A stretch of DNA of 64,000 nt from Phytophthora hibernalis (GCA_012656075.1 JAAKBF010000193.1:1-64000); one strand, 5' to 3'; shown: positions 11,832 to 21,672, numbered from the stretch's first letter. Notes: a model not told the origin generated them from the letters alone. A program made the numbers and translations.

Positions 11832-12041
11832 TGGTACACGACACGCGTCCGCCACGCTGCATGAGCGGAAGCACTAGAGACACACCTACGAACGGGTTGT
11901 AGTCTGTAGTTTGCTTCCTCTATCTGAATAACTTTGCTCATTAATCAACTTTCCTCTTTGGAACAAGACTATTCGCGACACTCCGACAAAATTCGTAAAC
12001 CATAATTAGTCAGGGTCAGACTAATTAGAGTGAACGGTGTA
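11832..12041. other. Short unassigned stretch between integrase fragment and mariner
   Basis: No coding signal recognised. It holds a perfect 8-bp inverted repeat AATTAGTC/GACTAATT with a 7-nt loop (about 12004-12026), 14 bp before the TA target site of the mariner element. Confidence 0.5.
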
Positions 12042-12079
12042 CACCTTTTCCCGGACAAGCTGTATTTTTCCAATCAAGA
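12042..12079 (+). repeat. Mariner left terminal inverted repeat
   Basis: Pairs with 13483-13520. Differences are confined to a few substitutions and one extra T in the right end's T-run. Confidence 0.9.
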
Positions 12080-12233
12080 CGGAAATAGTCCAATTTAGTC
12101 TGCGCATGACCAGTCCATTTATATACTCGTTCCGCGATGTGCAAATCAGCCCCGGAATCGTTCCGGTCAAGTTGCACTGTTCTCGAATTTACTAGAAGCT
12201 CGATCGAATCTAAGCCCACCAAGCTCGCCTTCA

Positions 12234-13459
12234 TTGTGCAATATGCCATCACAGCCAAACCCTGAGAAAACTGCCAAGCGTTTCGAGAGAGAGCAGGCTA
12301 AGGCCCGCGTTATTCGAACCTATAAGGAAGGACGCGATTGGCGAGACGTAGCAAGGAGCAACGACGTTCACTACAGCACTGCTCACCGGGCTGTACTTAG
12401 TGCTGATGAGGAGACAAAGGAGCACGGCGGTCTCCGAGCGTCAAACGTAAAGCTGACAGTGGAAGGAATGTGCAAGCTTGAAGAATACATAGAAGAAGAC
12501 TGCCGCCGCACGCTAGCTGACCTGCGCGACCTCCTTCGCATTGACCTGGGAATATCTGTGGGCAAGTCTACCATCCACAGAGCGCTACAAGGGATGGTGT
12601 ACTCCGTGAAGCGCGTGCGCATTGAGAAGGCTACAATGAACTCCGCCACCAACAAAGCCAAGCGCAAGGCGTTCGTCGAAAAGCTCAACAAGCACATCGA
12701 TGCAGGTAACATGATAGTATTTCAAGACGAAACTAACTTTAATCTTTATCTTTCACGGACCACTGGTTGGTCTCGTGTAGGTGAGCGCGCTGTCGTCACG
12801 CTGCCGCCATCTCAGGGGCAAAATCTACATGTTCAGGGTGGGGTTTCGGCCGTCACGGGTATTGTGCTGCTCAAGACACACGAGGGTCCGTCAAGAAGGA
12901 GGAAAATGCCCGCTTCCTAGCCGATCTGTTCATGGCTGCCTTACGCACGAATGAGTTTCAAGAGCTCGAGCCGAACCAGAAGATCGTCATCGTCACGGAT
13001 AACGCCCCAGCCCACAGCGGTGTCGAGAGTCTAGCCCGCCGATTGCTTGCCGAGGATGGCGTTGTCAATTTGCATCGACTTGAAATCCTACGTCTCGGGC
13101 CTTACAGCCCGATGCTTAACCCGATTGAGGGATGTTGGAACTCGCTCAAGGCGCGCATGAAGAAGCACCTCGCGGACCGCAAGGAGGAGATGATGGTGCG
13201 CGGCGATTACGACACATACAAGGAGCATCGGCTCGCCATTATGAAAGATGCTGTTGAGGCCAGCAAAGGCGTCATTACACGCCGCCTCGTGTGGAGGTTC
13301 GAGCGTCACTGCCTGCGGCACTGCTTTGCCGCTGAACGAGAAGAGGATATGAAGCTGGGGCTTGAGTCTGAGGGAGAGGCTCGATTTGGAAGTCGCGGAA
13401 CGCTCCCATGGGTCAAAATGCAAATCATGAAAACGTCTGGTTTTGGGCAACGTGCATAG
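12234..13459 (+). pseudogene. Tc1/mariner-type DDE transposase, single frameshift (left copy)
   Basis: Transposase would bind the TIRs and cut and paste the element. The first frame runs from 12234 to 12920 and the second from 12932 to 13459. A missing G in a run near 12887 separates them; the inverted copy at 31309-32327 has the extra G and stays open. The N-terminal half has two helix-turn-helix regions (around RDWRDVARSNDVHYS and ISVGKSTIHRAL). The catalytic core has FQDETN (first Asp), VTDNAPAHS (second Asp) and SPMLNPIE (Glu). I count 42 residues between the second Asp and the Glu, longer than the 34 usual for Tc1. Start could be ATG 12234 or ATG 12243. The break makes this copy non-autonomous unless frameshifting rescues it. 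Confidence 0.92.
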
Positions 13460-13482
13460 AAATTGTGTTTGCATTTGTGCAT

Positions 13483-13520
13483 CCTCGATTGGAAAAAATG
13501 CAGCTTGTCCGGGAAAAGTG
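13483..13520 (-). repeat. Mariner right terminal inverted repeat
   Basis: Reverse complement begins CACTTTTCCCGGACAAGCTG and is bordered by TA at 13521-13522. Confidence 0.9.
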
Positions 13521-13522
13521 TA

Positions 13523-13942
13523 GTGTGCGCAGGTTGAGTACTATCGGCGCAGGGAATAAGTGAGCCTATGCACTGTGTACTCGACACCATGCACTGCGAC
13601 GAGAGCTTCGAGTACGCGGGCTTTCGTGGATACCAATAAATCGCGGGGGTGAAAAAAGTTCATCAATGCCAACGCCACGCCTAGTATTCTATCTCCCAGA
13701 CTAAACGACGTACCTAGTTGGTTTGAGTGAAAACTGACAGTGGATTGTTGCAGTTCGTGCACGGAGAGCCGTAAGTTCCAGTTGCTAGCCCACGCTATCA
13801 TCCCCGTGCCAAAGCAAACACAGAAGGCGTTGGGATACACCGATGCTTACCATCGGCTGGTAGATTTTTGTTGTTGTTGCAGGTTTTATTGACTTTTACT
13901 TTTACTTTGGTTTTATTGACTTTTACTTTACTTTGTGATGGT
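13523..13942. other. Unassigned arm sequence with a 27-bp T-rich direct repeat
   Basis: No convincing gene. At 13882-13935 a unit beginning GGTTTTATTGACTTTTACTT occurs twice in tandem; the second unit is 6 bp shorter here, while both are full length in the other arm (about 30828-30880). Frames in this stretch break at homopolymer differences between the arms, arguing against a protein product. Confidence 0.5.
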
Positions 13943-14161
13943 ATGATTATTTCACTGCAGCCTCCTGATTTGAACGAGTCGCACTTGGTCAACTTTGCAC
14001 TGGACGGCGGCATGCTCGGTGATGATCGGTGCGATCAATCCAATGTGCCGTTTCCTACGACGTTCCATGTTGCGGTGTATACCGGTGAGCGCGACCCGAC
14101 AGAAGAAGAACAGAGCCGACCGGTTTTCCAGGTCGGCGTCGTTCCTGGTGGATACTTTTGA
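13943..14161 (+). CDS. Unrecognised 72-aa ORF, tail-to-tail with the CRN pseudogene
   Basis: The frame starts at ATG 13943 and keeps the same length in the other arm (30598-30816), with a few changes between copies (for example GMLGDD versus GMLDDD). I recognise no domain. The composition is globular, ending in a hydrophobic VFQVGVVPGGYF. It could be a 3' exon of a decayed gene or chance; the 236 bp between it and the CRN 3' end hold nothing I can name. Confidence 0.25.
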   Translation: MIISLQPPDLNESHLVNFALDGGMLGDDRCDQSNVPFPTTFHVAVYTGERDPTEEEQSRPVFQVGVVPGGYF

Positions 14162-14397
14162 GCTGATACTTGACGAAGCGAGAGCATCGACATGACAGAG
14201 TCCCGCACCTGTTCGGTCAAGACTATGACGGCTATCGGTCTGGTGAACGCCAAGTTTCATAAAAGTAAGTAGTAGAATTGTATTATGGCTACATGTAGTT
14301 TAGAGGCAGCAGCCAACTGCTTGGATCTCCTCCACGACTGACGGGATAACGCGCATGGGCACTAGTCCTCTCCAAGCCAAAAGCGTGCAACAAATAT

Positions 14398-16314
14398 TCA
14401 TTTGTTCCCACCGTCCACGTCTAGCGCAGATACAAACTGACACACATTCGCAGAAGCTCCAGGCTTTTTGCTGACTGCACCAGTCGCCGTCCTCGTTGAT
14501 TGCTTCCGATACGAGGTTGCAATTTTACTTGGAACAAGGAATGCAAAGTAGAACTGGTCCGTGTCCACGCCTGCTTTCTCTAACCACTTAAGAAACGTAT
14601 TCAATGGCGCAGCTGTGATTCCATGGTCCGCGTTCAGGGTCATCTGCAACCCGTAACATTTGCTGTGTCCATCCCAGATGAATGCATCCAGCGCTCCAAA
14701 CGTTTTTGATGTTGGCCGGTAGTACGTCCAGCTCTTAGCTAGTTTTAGTTTGTCGAGAGAAGCGAAGCGTACCGTTTCCATCTCTTTCGGAATAGTCACG
14801 TCATCTAGAGTCGTCGGGCACAACGAGCGGAAGTGTAGAGTTCTCTGCATGTGCACGCTAAACCACTTGTGGCAGAGCAGCTCGTACACCTTGCCACGGA
14901 GGACAGCCGTACTTCCCGAATCGTCAACATCGTGGACAACAGCGAATTCCGATACCGTAGCTAGACTATCCCCGTGCACCTTGTCAATAACCGCCTCAGC
15001 GATGTGCATGGACACAAAATCCAAATAGAATTTCGCGCGAAAATCAGCTTGGGTGGGAATCATTTCAAGGACGCAGTGACTATAGTCCTTTTCCCTCACA
15101 GCATGGTTTTTTTGCAATAGGAGATAACGTCCAGTGCACTGAATGAGGCGACTGCCGACTCTATTTTAGCCTCGGTTCGATCCATTGCCTGCGAGAAGAC
15201 GAACCGAGGAATTCCACCAAACGCATCGTACCGCGACAACAACTCATCTTCATTAAGTTTCAATTCGACTGGAAGCAATGAGTTGTAATCTTCCAACTCC
15301 TCCAAGGTCCACGTCGGCATGATAAACGTTAACCCGTCCACTTTTGAGAAATTATCAATGCCGTCAACACCGGGAGAAGCAAACAAAACCGAAACTCCAC
15401 TCCAGCCTGTAAGTTCCGATGATGTTGCTTCGACAAGTCGAATCACATCGGGTTTTCCCTTGAGCGCACGAACGTCCGTTTGGTTCAACTCAATAAATTC
15501 TTTGCTTGCTGCGTCGTACTTGACATAGTTCTTCTTATGGTTCACCACCAAGTCGTACGGGGAAGCCGCTTGACATCCTCTTGCTCACGAAGTATGAGCT
15601 GAAAGATGCAATACAGGAAGAACCGACTCTTCCCAATCCCAGGATTCCCCGTGACAACCACGTTGGAATCCTTGCCTGGTTCACTTTTCACGTCTGGCTC
15701 GCTCGCACTAGTGGGAACGAACTCGAGGCAAGCTTTCGTGTACTGCACCAACTGGGCAAATATCACAACATACGCCTCCCTCTCCACGATCGTTTTGAAT
15801 TCCATCTTTGGATGCTCCAGCAGCGACGGGAAGTATCTCATATCGAAGAATCGCTTCTCCTTGGTCACGTCCTCGCCCACTCTGCGCTTCTTCAGCGGGT
15901 GAAAGGACTCGGCAAACCACCCCTTCGACGGATGGCGTTTCCCTCCCACCGGAGCCACCACCAGCACGTGAACTTGGCCCTCCCCGGTTGGAAATTCTCT
16001 CCAAAGTGCTTGGAGTTCTTGATATACAGCGTGGGATCCATATGCACGAATCCTTGTTGGTTGCCATGCTCATCGATCATCACAGGTATCCCACTAGTCT
16101 TATCGACCGCCACAGCTGTCGCGCCCGCCACATCCAGCCAGTCATTCGCCGCCTTCGCCAGGAAGAGCTGCAGCTATCCGGCATCTCCTTGATCGTGTCT
16201 TCTTCTCCGCCTTGATCGCCTTCTTCAACATCCACACCGAGTCACCATCGTCGATCTCGCACCGAGAACGCGTTCCTGCCAGACCAATCGATAACACAAC
16301 AAGAGCTTTACCAT
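14398..16314 (-). pseudogene. Crinkler (CRN) effector-type gene, left copy, broken in several places
   Basis: CRN proteins are oomycete host-targeted effectors with an N-terminal LFLAK translocation domain, a DWL domain ending at an HVLV..P motif, and a variable C-terminal domain that usually acts in the host nucleus. Read from 16314 downward, the N-terminus here is in pieces: fragments such as EIDDGDSVWMLKKAIKAE lie in different frames, and the reading frame from the ATG stops after about 28 codons. The DWL part follows. A frameshift then precedes HVLVVAP, a KKRR nuclear-localisation-like cluster and a GNPGIGKS P-loop (frame to 15542). A second frameshift leads to 15096-15551, and a 7-T run at 15107-15113 (5 in the other arm) shifts the last domain (14398-15117). 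That last domain has YGLQMT and C-terminal features I associate with CRN NTPase-plus-nuclease architectures. The two middle breaks are shared with the right copy; the N-terminal decay and the T-run are not. Confidence 0.85.
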
Positions 16315-17122
16315 CTTTTCTCCACACGGCAGATTCTGGAATGAGGAAGAAAGAAAGAAGGGAGAATTTCCAGGCGTATTTTAGCGAAAAAGAAGGACGT
16401 CGACTTCCAGCCAATGATGAGACACCACGCTCTGAAAACTGTGCACTACCGTTGTCGGCGACAGGGTTTATGCCGGTACAGTAGTGTACCACCCTTCAAA
16501 AATGATATGCCGATTTCGGTTCCGTATCCGGTACAGTGTACAACTGAAAATATAGAGAATACAAGTATATTTTATGTGAAAGCCTTCTGTATCTCGTTTT
16601 TTAAAGATCAATTATAATAACAAACGGTTTGAAAGGTTATTTAGCCCTTTCGTGAGTGACTTGACTTTGTATACCATACAAGATGTTGTCATTCAAAACC
16701 AAAAGGGGTCAAAGTAGCCTGTTTTGGTGTCCCACTCGTGGTTGTTCCGCTCTCAAGCGAGTCGCGAGCTTGCAGGACGAGTGCACGTTTATGCAAACGT
16801 GCTGCTTTGGACCCTTTTGGTACAACCCACCTATTGGCTAAAAGTTACATTTTCATTCGTGTTGATGCTTTGATTGGCCCAACAGTGTGAGCAGATTTGT
16901 AATTTCTCGAAGAAGATCCTCGGTCGCCACTTCCTGTGAAGAATTGGTATGATGGAGCTGACACCGACAGCTTCTCCGTGCGCCAGGGATGTAATAGTGC
17001 TGGCAGCAGTCGGGCGTGCGACAACATGGTGCGTTTTCGGCAGGTTGGGATTTAATCGCAGGATCGATGGCAGCTTCAGTCAAGGGCCTCTATATTTCGG
17101 TATGGTAATATATCTTGTTTTC
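16315..17122. other. Upstream region of the left CRN pseudogene with fold-back structure
   Basis: No gene recognised. A nested inverted repeat spans 16699-16820: outer arms CCAAAAGGGGTCAAAG and CTTTGGACCCTTTTGG, inner pair CACTCGT/ACGAGTG, and a perfect 8-bp hairpin GCACGTTT-ATGC-AAACGTGC at 16783-16802. A further hairpin GGTACA-GTAG-TGTACC lies at 16475-16490. The region is duplicated in the right arm at 27635-28441. Confidence 0.55.
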
Positions 17123-18089
17123 ACTATGCAAAGTCCTTGTCATCATCAACACGCATGTCTGATTATGCATTGTTCGATCTACCTACAGCTGGAAGCATCA
17201 TACATAACAACCAGATCATGGAGTCGACGTCCTGTGAGAACGAGCAGAATCAGCACAATCAATCATTCGTTCGGCTGCTAATGGAGGATCTGTACGACAC
17301 GACTAGAGAAGAGCACGCACCACGCACCAACAGTGAAGCAGTTGAAGAGCAATCTGGTGATGTCAAACGTCTGGCGACGACCCGGGTCAGCAAAACAACC
17401 CGGGCCTCGTAAATCCTATCATGATGCATGAAATTACGTAGGTAGTCTACCATACTACATGTACTACATGTACTGGTATGGCCAACTCTCATATGAACCT
17501 CTTACGCCAAATACGGCCCGGACCTATCGCGAAGTAACTCAAGAGCCACCTACATCAGCTTGGTTGGGATCAGGCCCTCCCCAACTAGAATCCAGCGTCT
17601 TAAAGGTTGCTTGTAGTCGGTCAACAACTTCTTCCCCTTGGCACAAGGCAGTTGTACGCACTCGGACTGATGTACACCTGCTTGGAGTCTTCTGTACTGA
17701 ACCTCCAGCACCTCCAGATCGTTGCTATATTAGTTGGGGTGGATCTGCCATCTTGCCGGCAGACTGAAGAAGTGGAAATTACTACCTTCGACCTGGCGGT
17801 CGCTTTAAAAATAATTGATTCAAATTTTCTTCTTTTTGTTTGCGGTGACCCGGGTCGTCGCCAAGTGTTTCATGTGGCCGTAGAGCATGAGACGAAGATG
17901 GCGCAAACATGAGACGCATACGCTCCTGTGGCGTAGGGAAATGCAGATTTTGGGTAATCCTACACTAGGGATGCCTAAGCTAGACCAGTGGGTACATCGC
18001 ACTCAAGGGGATCAAGTGGATACACCGCCAAGTGGATACATCGCACTCAACAGGGAACGGACTTAATCGGAACCGCACTTAGCTGGACT
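17123..18089. other. Spacer DNA, unassigned; 18-bp PBS-like inverted repeat
   Basis: Open frames at 17137-17412 and 17607-17912 match nothing I know and are weakly supported. A perfect 18-bp inverted repeat, TGGCGACGACCCGGGTCA at 17372-17389 and its complement at 17846-17863, has the length and TGG start of a tRNA primer-binding site. Tandem ACTACATGT units lie near 17453-17470, and a degenerate direct repeat around GTGGATACATCGCACTCAA lies at about 17990-18058. Confidence 0.45.
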
Positions 18090-18292
18090 CAGCGAAGGAC
18101 AGACTCAGCGATGGACGGACTCAGCGATGGACGGACTCGGCGATAATCGACTCGGCGAAAGTCAACTTGGCGAGAATATGCCTTGATATACCAACTGAGG
18201 GGATAAATCAGGATCTGGGCGAAGAGTCGCCGAGAGATAGGAAACAGCTCGACACCAAGGGACGGAGCTGAGCGAAGAGTCACAGGGAGATC
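18090..18292 (+). repeat. Short GACTCAGCGATGG-type tandem repeats, probable Gypsy 3' internal end with PPT
   Basis: GACTCAGCGA or GACTCGGCGA occurs five times at 13-19 bp spacing between about 18095 and 18160. The stretch ends in the purine-rich CACAGGGAGATC directly before the LTR start TGTAACGA, where a polypurine tract would sit upstream of a 3' LTR. The same octamer family fills the Gypsy internal region downstream, suggesting that both belong to one element family. Confidence 0.55.
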
Positions 18293-18919
18293 TGTAACGA
18301 CTCCATTTCATTAGATATTTGTATAGGACCGATAGAAGAACATAGGGAAGAGCCCGAAGGGGCTCTCCGAAGACATAGAGATAACAATCAGAGCAGAATC
18401 TTCTAAGTCCAAGAACAACGTACACTTTTCCGGTAAGTCCCTGCGTGGGCTGGATTATGTCTGCCGTCATTCCCCGAGTGGCAAAGCTTGAAGGGGGCTG
18501 TCTGGTAGCGCCAAGAGATCAAAGTCGGCCCGGGGTGGGCACTTCTCGCTACCAAGCGAAGACAAGTCTCGTCGATTCGACGAGCCGGTGGGTCTGCACA
18601 ACCCAGGACACCGTAACCTCCTAGCTGGGCGTAATCTGCGCCTGGTGACCTGTAAACGCGCTCGCGCGCTGCCGTCCATTCTTTGGTGGAGGGCACAGGG
18701 TTTTGGACGGAGACTGCCCCGCTAAGGCGAGTCTCTGGAGAGTTTGGAGCTTGGTACTTGTTGGGAACAACATTCAACTTAACCCCGGCTGGGGTGAACC
18801 GGAAAGGGAACCGACAGGAACCCTGCGCAAGCCCAACATTGCCGACCTGACTGGGCGAATTGTTGTGCTGTTGCCTGGAAGCCGAACTAACGGCGTTTTC
18901 TGTGAATCACAACACCACA
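18293..18919 (+). repeat. Gypsy LTR (627 bp), source of satellite-related sequence
   Basis: It begins TGTAACGA and ends CACCACA, giving TG...CA termini, two bases before a TGG primer-binding site. The first 261 bp are unlike the satellite; the last 366 bp (18554-18919) match the array monomer. A perfect hyphenated palindrome CTCGTCGA-T-TCGACGAG lies at 18568-18584. No second LTR exists in the window to confirm the limits; the start is inferred from the TGTAAC motif and the purine tract before it. Confidence 0.7.
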
Positions 18920-18921
18920 AC

Positions 18922-18937
18922 TGGTGCCGCGACCCGG
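18922..18937 (+). promoter_or_regulatory. Gypsy primer-binding site (minus-strand cDNA priming)
   Basis: TGGTGCCGCGACCCGG follows the LTR end by two bases and would pair with a tRNA 3' end ...GCGGCACCA. A 19-bp unit (GCCGCGACCCGGAATTCAG) starting inside it is directly duplicated at 18945-18963 with one change. Confidence 0.65.
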
Positions 18938-19025
18938 AATTCAGGCCGCGACCCGGGATTCAGGGATATGCTTTGTTTTCGCAGGTACCAAGAACAACCA
19001 AGTTAAGAGCAACAAGTGAGAGAAG

Positions 19026-20303
19026 ATGGTCAAGGGATCGCCAAATTTGAGCGACGCAAGCCCGGCAACGGCCGGAATATCGCGGCTCGATAAGTCGAAC
19101 TCGACGAGTGTCAGTATTACCGCGCGGTCGCGGAGGTGACTCGCTCCGTCCAGTTCGACGATTTTGACGATAACGACGACCATGGAAGCGAGGAGGAAAA
19201 AGAAGAAGAGAAGGAAGATGATGAAGGGACGGAGTATGACGATGTGAAGAGAGTCGTCGATCTCCGTGAAGAAGTCGACGAGTTGTCGCTGCAGGTGACC
19301 CGCATGGGAGCTTTGCCCCGTCGAGCGGAACCTCGCAGCGGAACTCGGCGATGACGATGATGACGAACAAGACGTGGTTCCGCGTGACCGACTGCACTTT
19401 GTTCCCAAGGCGACGAGGAATGTCAAAACACCGAAGGCAAACCGAGTCCTGGCCCGACTCGTCGAAGAAATGAAGACCAACAGTCGGTGAATCAACATGT
19501 TCGCTCCGATGTACATGTGTCAAGCGAAGTGGGCTCAACTCAGCGAGGAATTGGGTCAACCCATCAATAGCCAAATGATGGACCAACTCGTCGAGGACAC
19601 GGTGTTATTACTCCGAGCGATGGGATATCGGTTCGGCCATAAGCCATCGAAACTGGCGCTGACAACTTGGAGTGTGCACACGGTCGGCGTCGAGCTGATG
19701 AAATGGAATCGCAAGTTTATAGACTTGTTCGGGATGCAAGGTGGACCAAAAGGACAATTACCCAAGGCTCGACGAGCTGAAGAACTCGACGAGACCAAAT
19801 CGGCCCCACCACAACCGTAGGTCACTGAGCCGTACGTATTCCCCGAGCCGAGTGAAGACCCAGCGAAAGTTCCGTTGCCGAAGACACCCGAGACGAAGCG
19901 TGGCGTATTCCGGAGCACTGAGGGAACACCGTATTTCGCTGACTCGCACATGCAAACTCCGAAGAAGGCCAGCGATCCGCCAGCTCGACGCCCGATGGCA
20001 GAACTCATCACTGCTGAAGAAGCCGCCGAGCTCCGTCGCCTGATCCGATCGAACGCCGCAGCGCTTGCGGCCTCTGGAGGTGATGATAAACTCAGCGACG
20101 AAGACGATTACCCTGGGCACCGCGATGTCGATGAGTCGCCACATGACCACATCCGTCAGCTCAGCTTCGATGAAAGCAACCGAGGACAAGTCTTGGAAAT
20201 TAGGACGCATGCGGCGCTTGAGAATATCACGACCTTTGACGGGAAGCGCTACCGGTCGGAAGATGCGTTACAATGGATCAAACGCTTCATCTACAAGATG
20301 AAG
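19026..20303 (+). pseudogene. Gypsy gag, N-terminal part (frameshifted)
   Basis: Structural capsid polyprotein. ATG 19026 opens a 37-codon frame; after a frameshift near 19135 an acidic run (EEEKEEEKEDDEG) follows, then a third frame at 19497-19820 with a helical capsid-like segment (QAKWAQLSEELGQPINSQMM). From 19875 the frame ends in DGKRYRSEDALQWIKRFIYKMK, which leads into a capsid domain. The capsid domain itself is not next to it but on the opposite strand at 21672, so the gene is broken at about 20303 by inversion. Confidence 0.82.
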
Positions 20304-21672
20304 AGCTCCCATCACTAGAGATCGCATTCTCTTTCGGCGATCGAATTTCCTCGGGGACCACCATCCCAGTCGCTCGCCAGGGAGCAACTTCCATCTCTTG
20401 GCTTGACCTATCGAGATCATCGGTCGCTGAGTTCCGTCCACACTTCCAATCGCTCGGTCTTCGTCTTCGTTCGGCTCACCGAGCCTACTATTCTCGTCCA
20501 CATCCGCTCGTCCGCTCACTTCATCACTCTCATTCTCACTCCACTCGTCGGGCCGATCCGCTTCCCCAACAAAAGCGAACAGGTAGTTCGCTTCGACTGC
20601 TGGTTCTGCTGACTGTGGCAGCCCGTTGTTGTCCAGCCCAGTCATGGTTGGCGAGCCCATTAGTTTAAATGGCTCGACGAGTAGATGTCCTGAACATCGT
20701 CCGGGACAATGGACTTGTCGACTGACGTCTTAACGAACTTGGCGAGTTTCTCGAAGCGTCGGAAGAGTTCACACTGGCCTACTTCGTGCACGTGCTTGCA
20801 GAACTTGCAGTGTCGGCGACAAAAGTGTGCATCGTGACCTGCTGCTCCGCAGGCTCCACACGGACCGTATGGCTTCCGCTCTCGAGACCCGTGTCGGCGA
20901 TTAGCTTGTCCTTTGGGATTCGACGAGTTCTGCTGGTATCGGTTGGAGTCTCCAGTCGTATTACCGGCGTCGATGTAGTCCGAGTCTTCTTCAGAGTCTT
21001 GGTCGAGGACTTCGCTCGCATCACTTTCTCCATTCGCCGAGTCATATAGATCGGTGTTTGCTGTAGCTCGGCGAGTGTCGAGTGTCGCCCACAGGTTGTC
21101 GATCGACGCATCTGCCGGCGTAACTCGGCGATTGCTGTCTCCACCCTGTCGACCACGGCGTTCATCCTGCTGTTTCTACGGCGATTTTGCTCTCCCTTCT
21201 TCTCAGCTCGTTTGGCGTCCTTACTGTGGCTTGTGCTCAGACGATCGCGTTGTTTCTTGCGCTTTGCACCGAGTAAGCGCTAGTTGAGCACCTTCTCGAC
21301 CTTCGTAATATCGCTGAGTCGCTGTGGGTACAGCAGATCCATGATGTCGTCGTCTCCGCAATTAAGCAGGAAATGTTCGACGTGGTCGGCGGCGTCAGCT
21401 CCACCCTTCTCGTACTGGATGTGGACGGTTCGCGCGTAGCCATTCAGTCGCAGCAAGAAGTCGCAGACATGTTCATTCTCCCTGTGTCTTGCTGAGTAGT
21501 AGCGGGCTCGCGCCGACTGGTCGAACTGCGAACAGTAATAGTCCAGGAAAGCCTCGCTGAGAAGATTCCACTTTCGCTGAGTCTTCTTGGGAAGCTGTCG
21601 GAACCACCCCTTAGCTGCCTTGGCCAGACTCAGCGAGAATGGTTCACACCACTCATCTTGCTGTTTGCACGT
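20304..21672 (-). pseudogene. Gypsy gag, capsid and zinc-knuckle part, lying in an inverted block
   Basis: On the minus strand, reading from 21672, the frame gives KQQDEWCEPFSLSLAKAAKG, then the Retrotrans_gag-type stretch AEAFLDYYC-like (SEAFLDYYCSQFDQSARARY) to a stop at 21280. The frames then shift, with a zinc-knuckle-type Cys/His cluster (CGACGAAGHDAHFC, then CKFCKHVHEVGQC) between about 20870 and 20770. The last part (20660 to ~20304) ends GWWSPRKFDRRKRMRSL, normally followed by the protease. The protease instead starts on the plus strand at ~21672. Order and strand show a clean ~1.37 kb inversion inside gag. Confidence 0.85.

Larger units (their letters stand above)
12042..13520 (+). 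mobile_element. Tc1/mariner-superfamily DNA transposon, full length (left copy)
   Basis: Terminal inverted repeats of about 38 bp begin CACCTTTTCCCGGACAAGCT on the left and CACTTTTCCCGGACAAGCTG when read inward from the right. TA dinucleotides at 12040-12041 and 13521-13522 flank the element, the target duplication expected for this superfamily. The 1479-bp element carries one transposase gene (12234-13459), now frameshifted. The part from 12442 onward is duplicated in inverted orientation at 31240-32327. Confidence 0.93.
12442..17122 (+). repeat. Left arm of a 4.7 kb inverted segmental duplication
   Basis: This segment is repeated in reverse complement at 27635-32327. The match starts inside the mariner transposase gene (after ACGTTTG read on the minus strand) and ends at TTGTTTTC. 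It includes most of the mariner element, 0.9 kb of unassigned DNA, the CRN pseudogene and its upstream region. The arms differ by scattered substitutions and indels plus one divergent island at the CRN N-terminus. Confidence 0.95.

Noticed and set aside
15581..16215. Plus-strand frames over the left CRN region (203 and 135 codons) and their mirror at 28412-29175
   Set aside because: They are antisense shadows of the CRN coding sequence, which has recognisable motifs on the other strand.
18941..19586. Long minus-strand Ser/Arg/Leu-rich frames of 191 and 208 codons
   Set aside because: They are antisense to the acidic gag N-terminus on the plus strand; their composition is what the complement of that low-complexity sequence gives.
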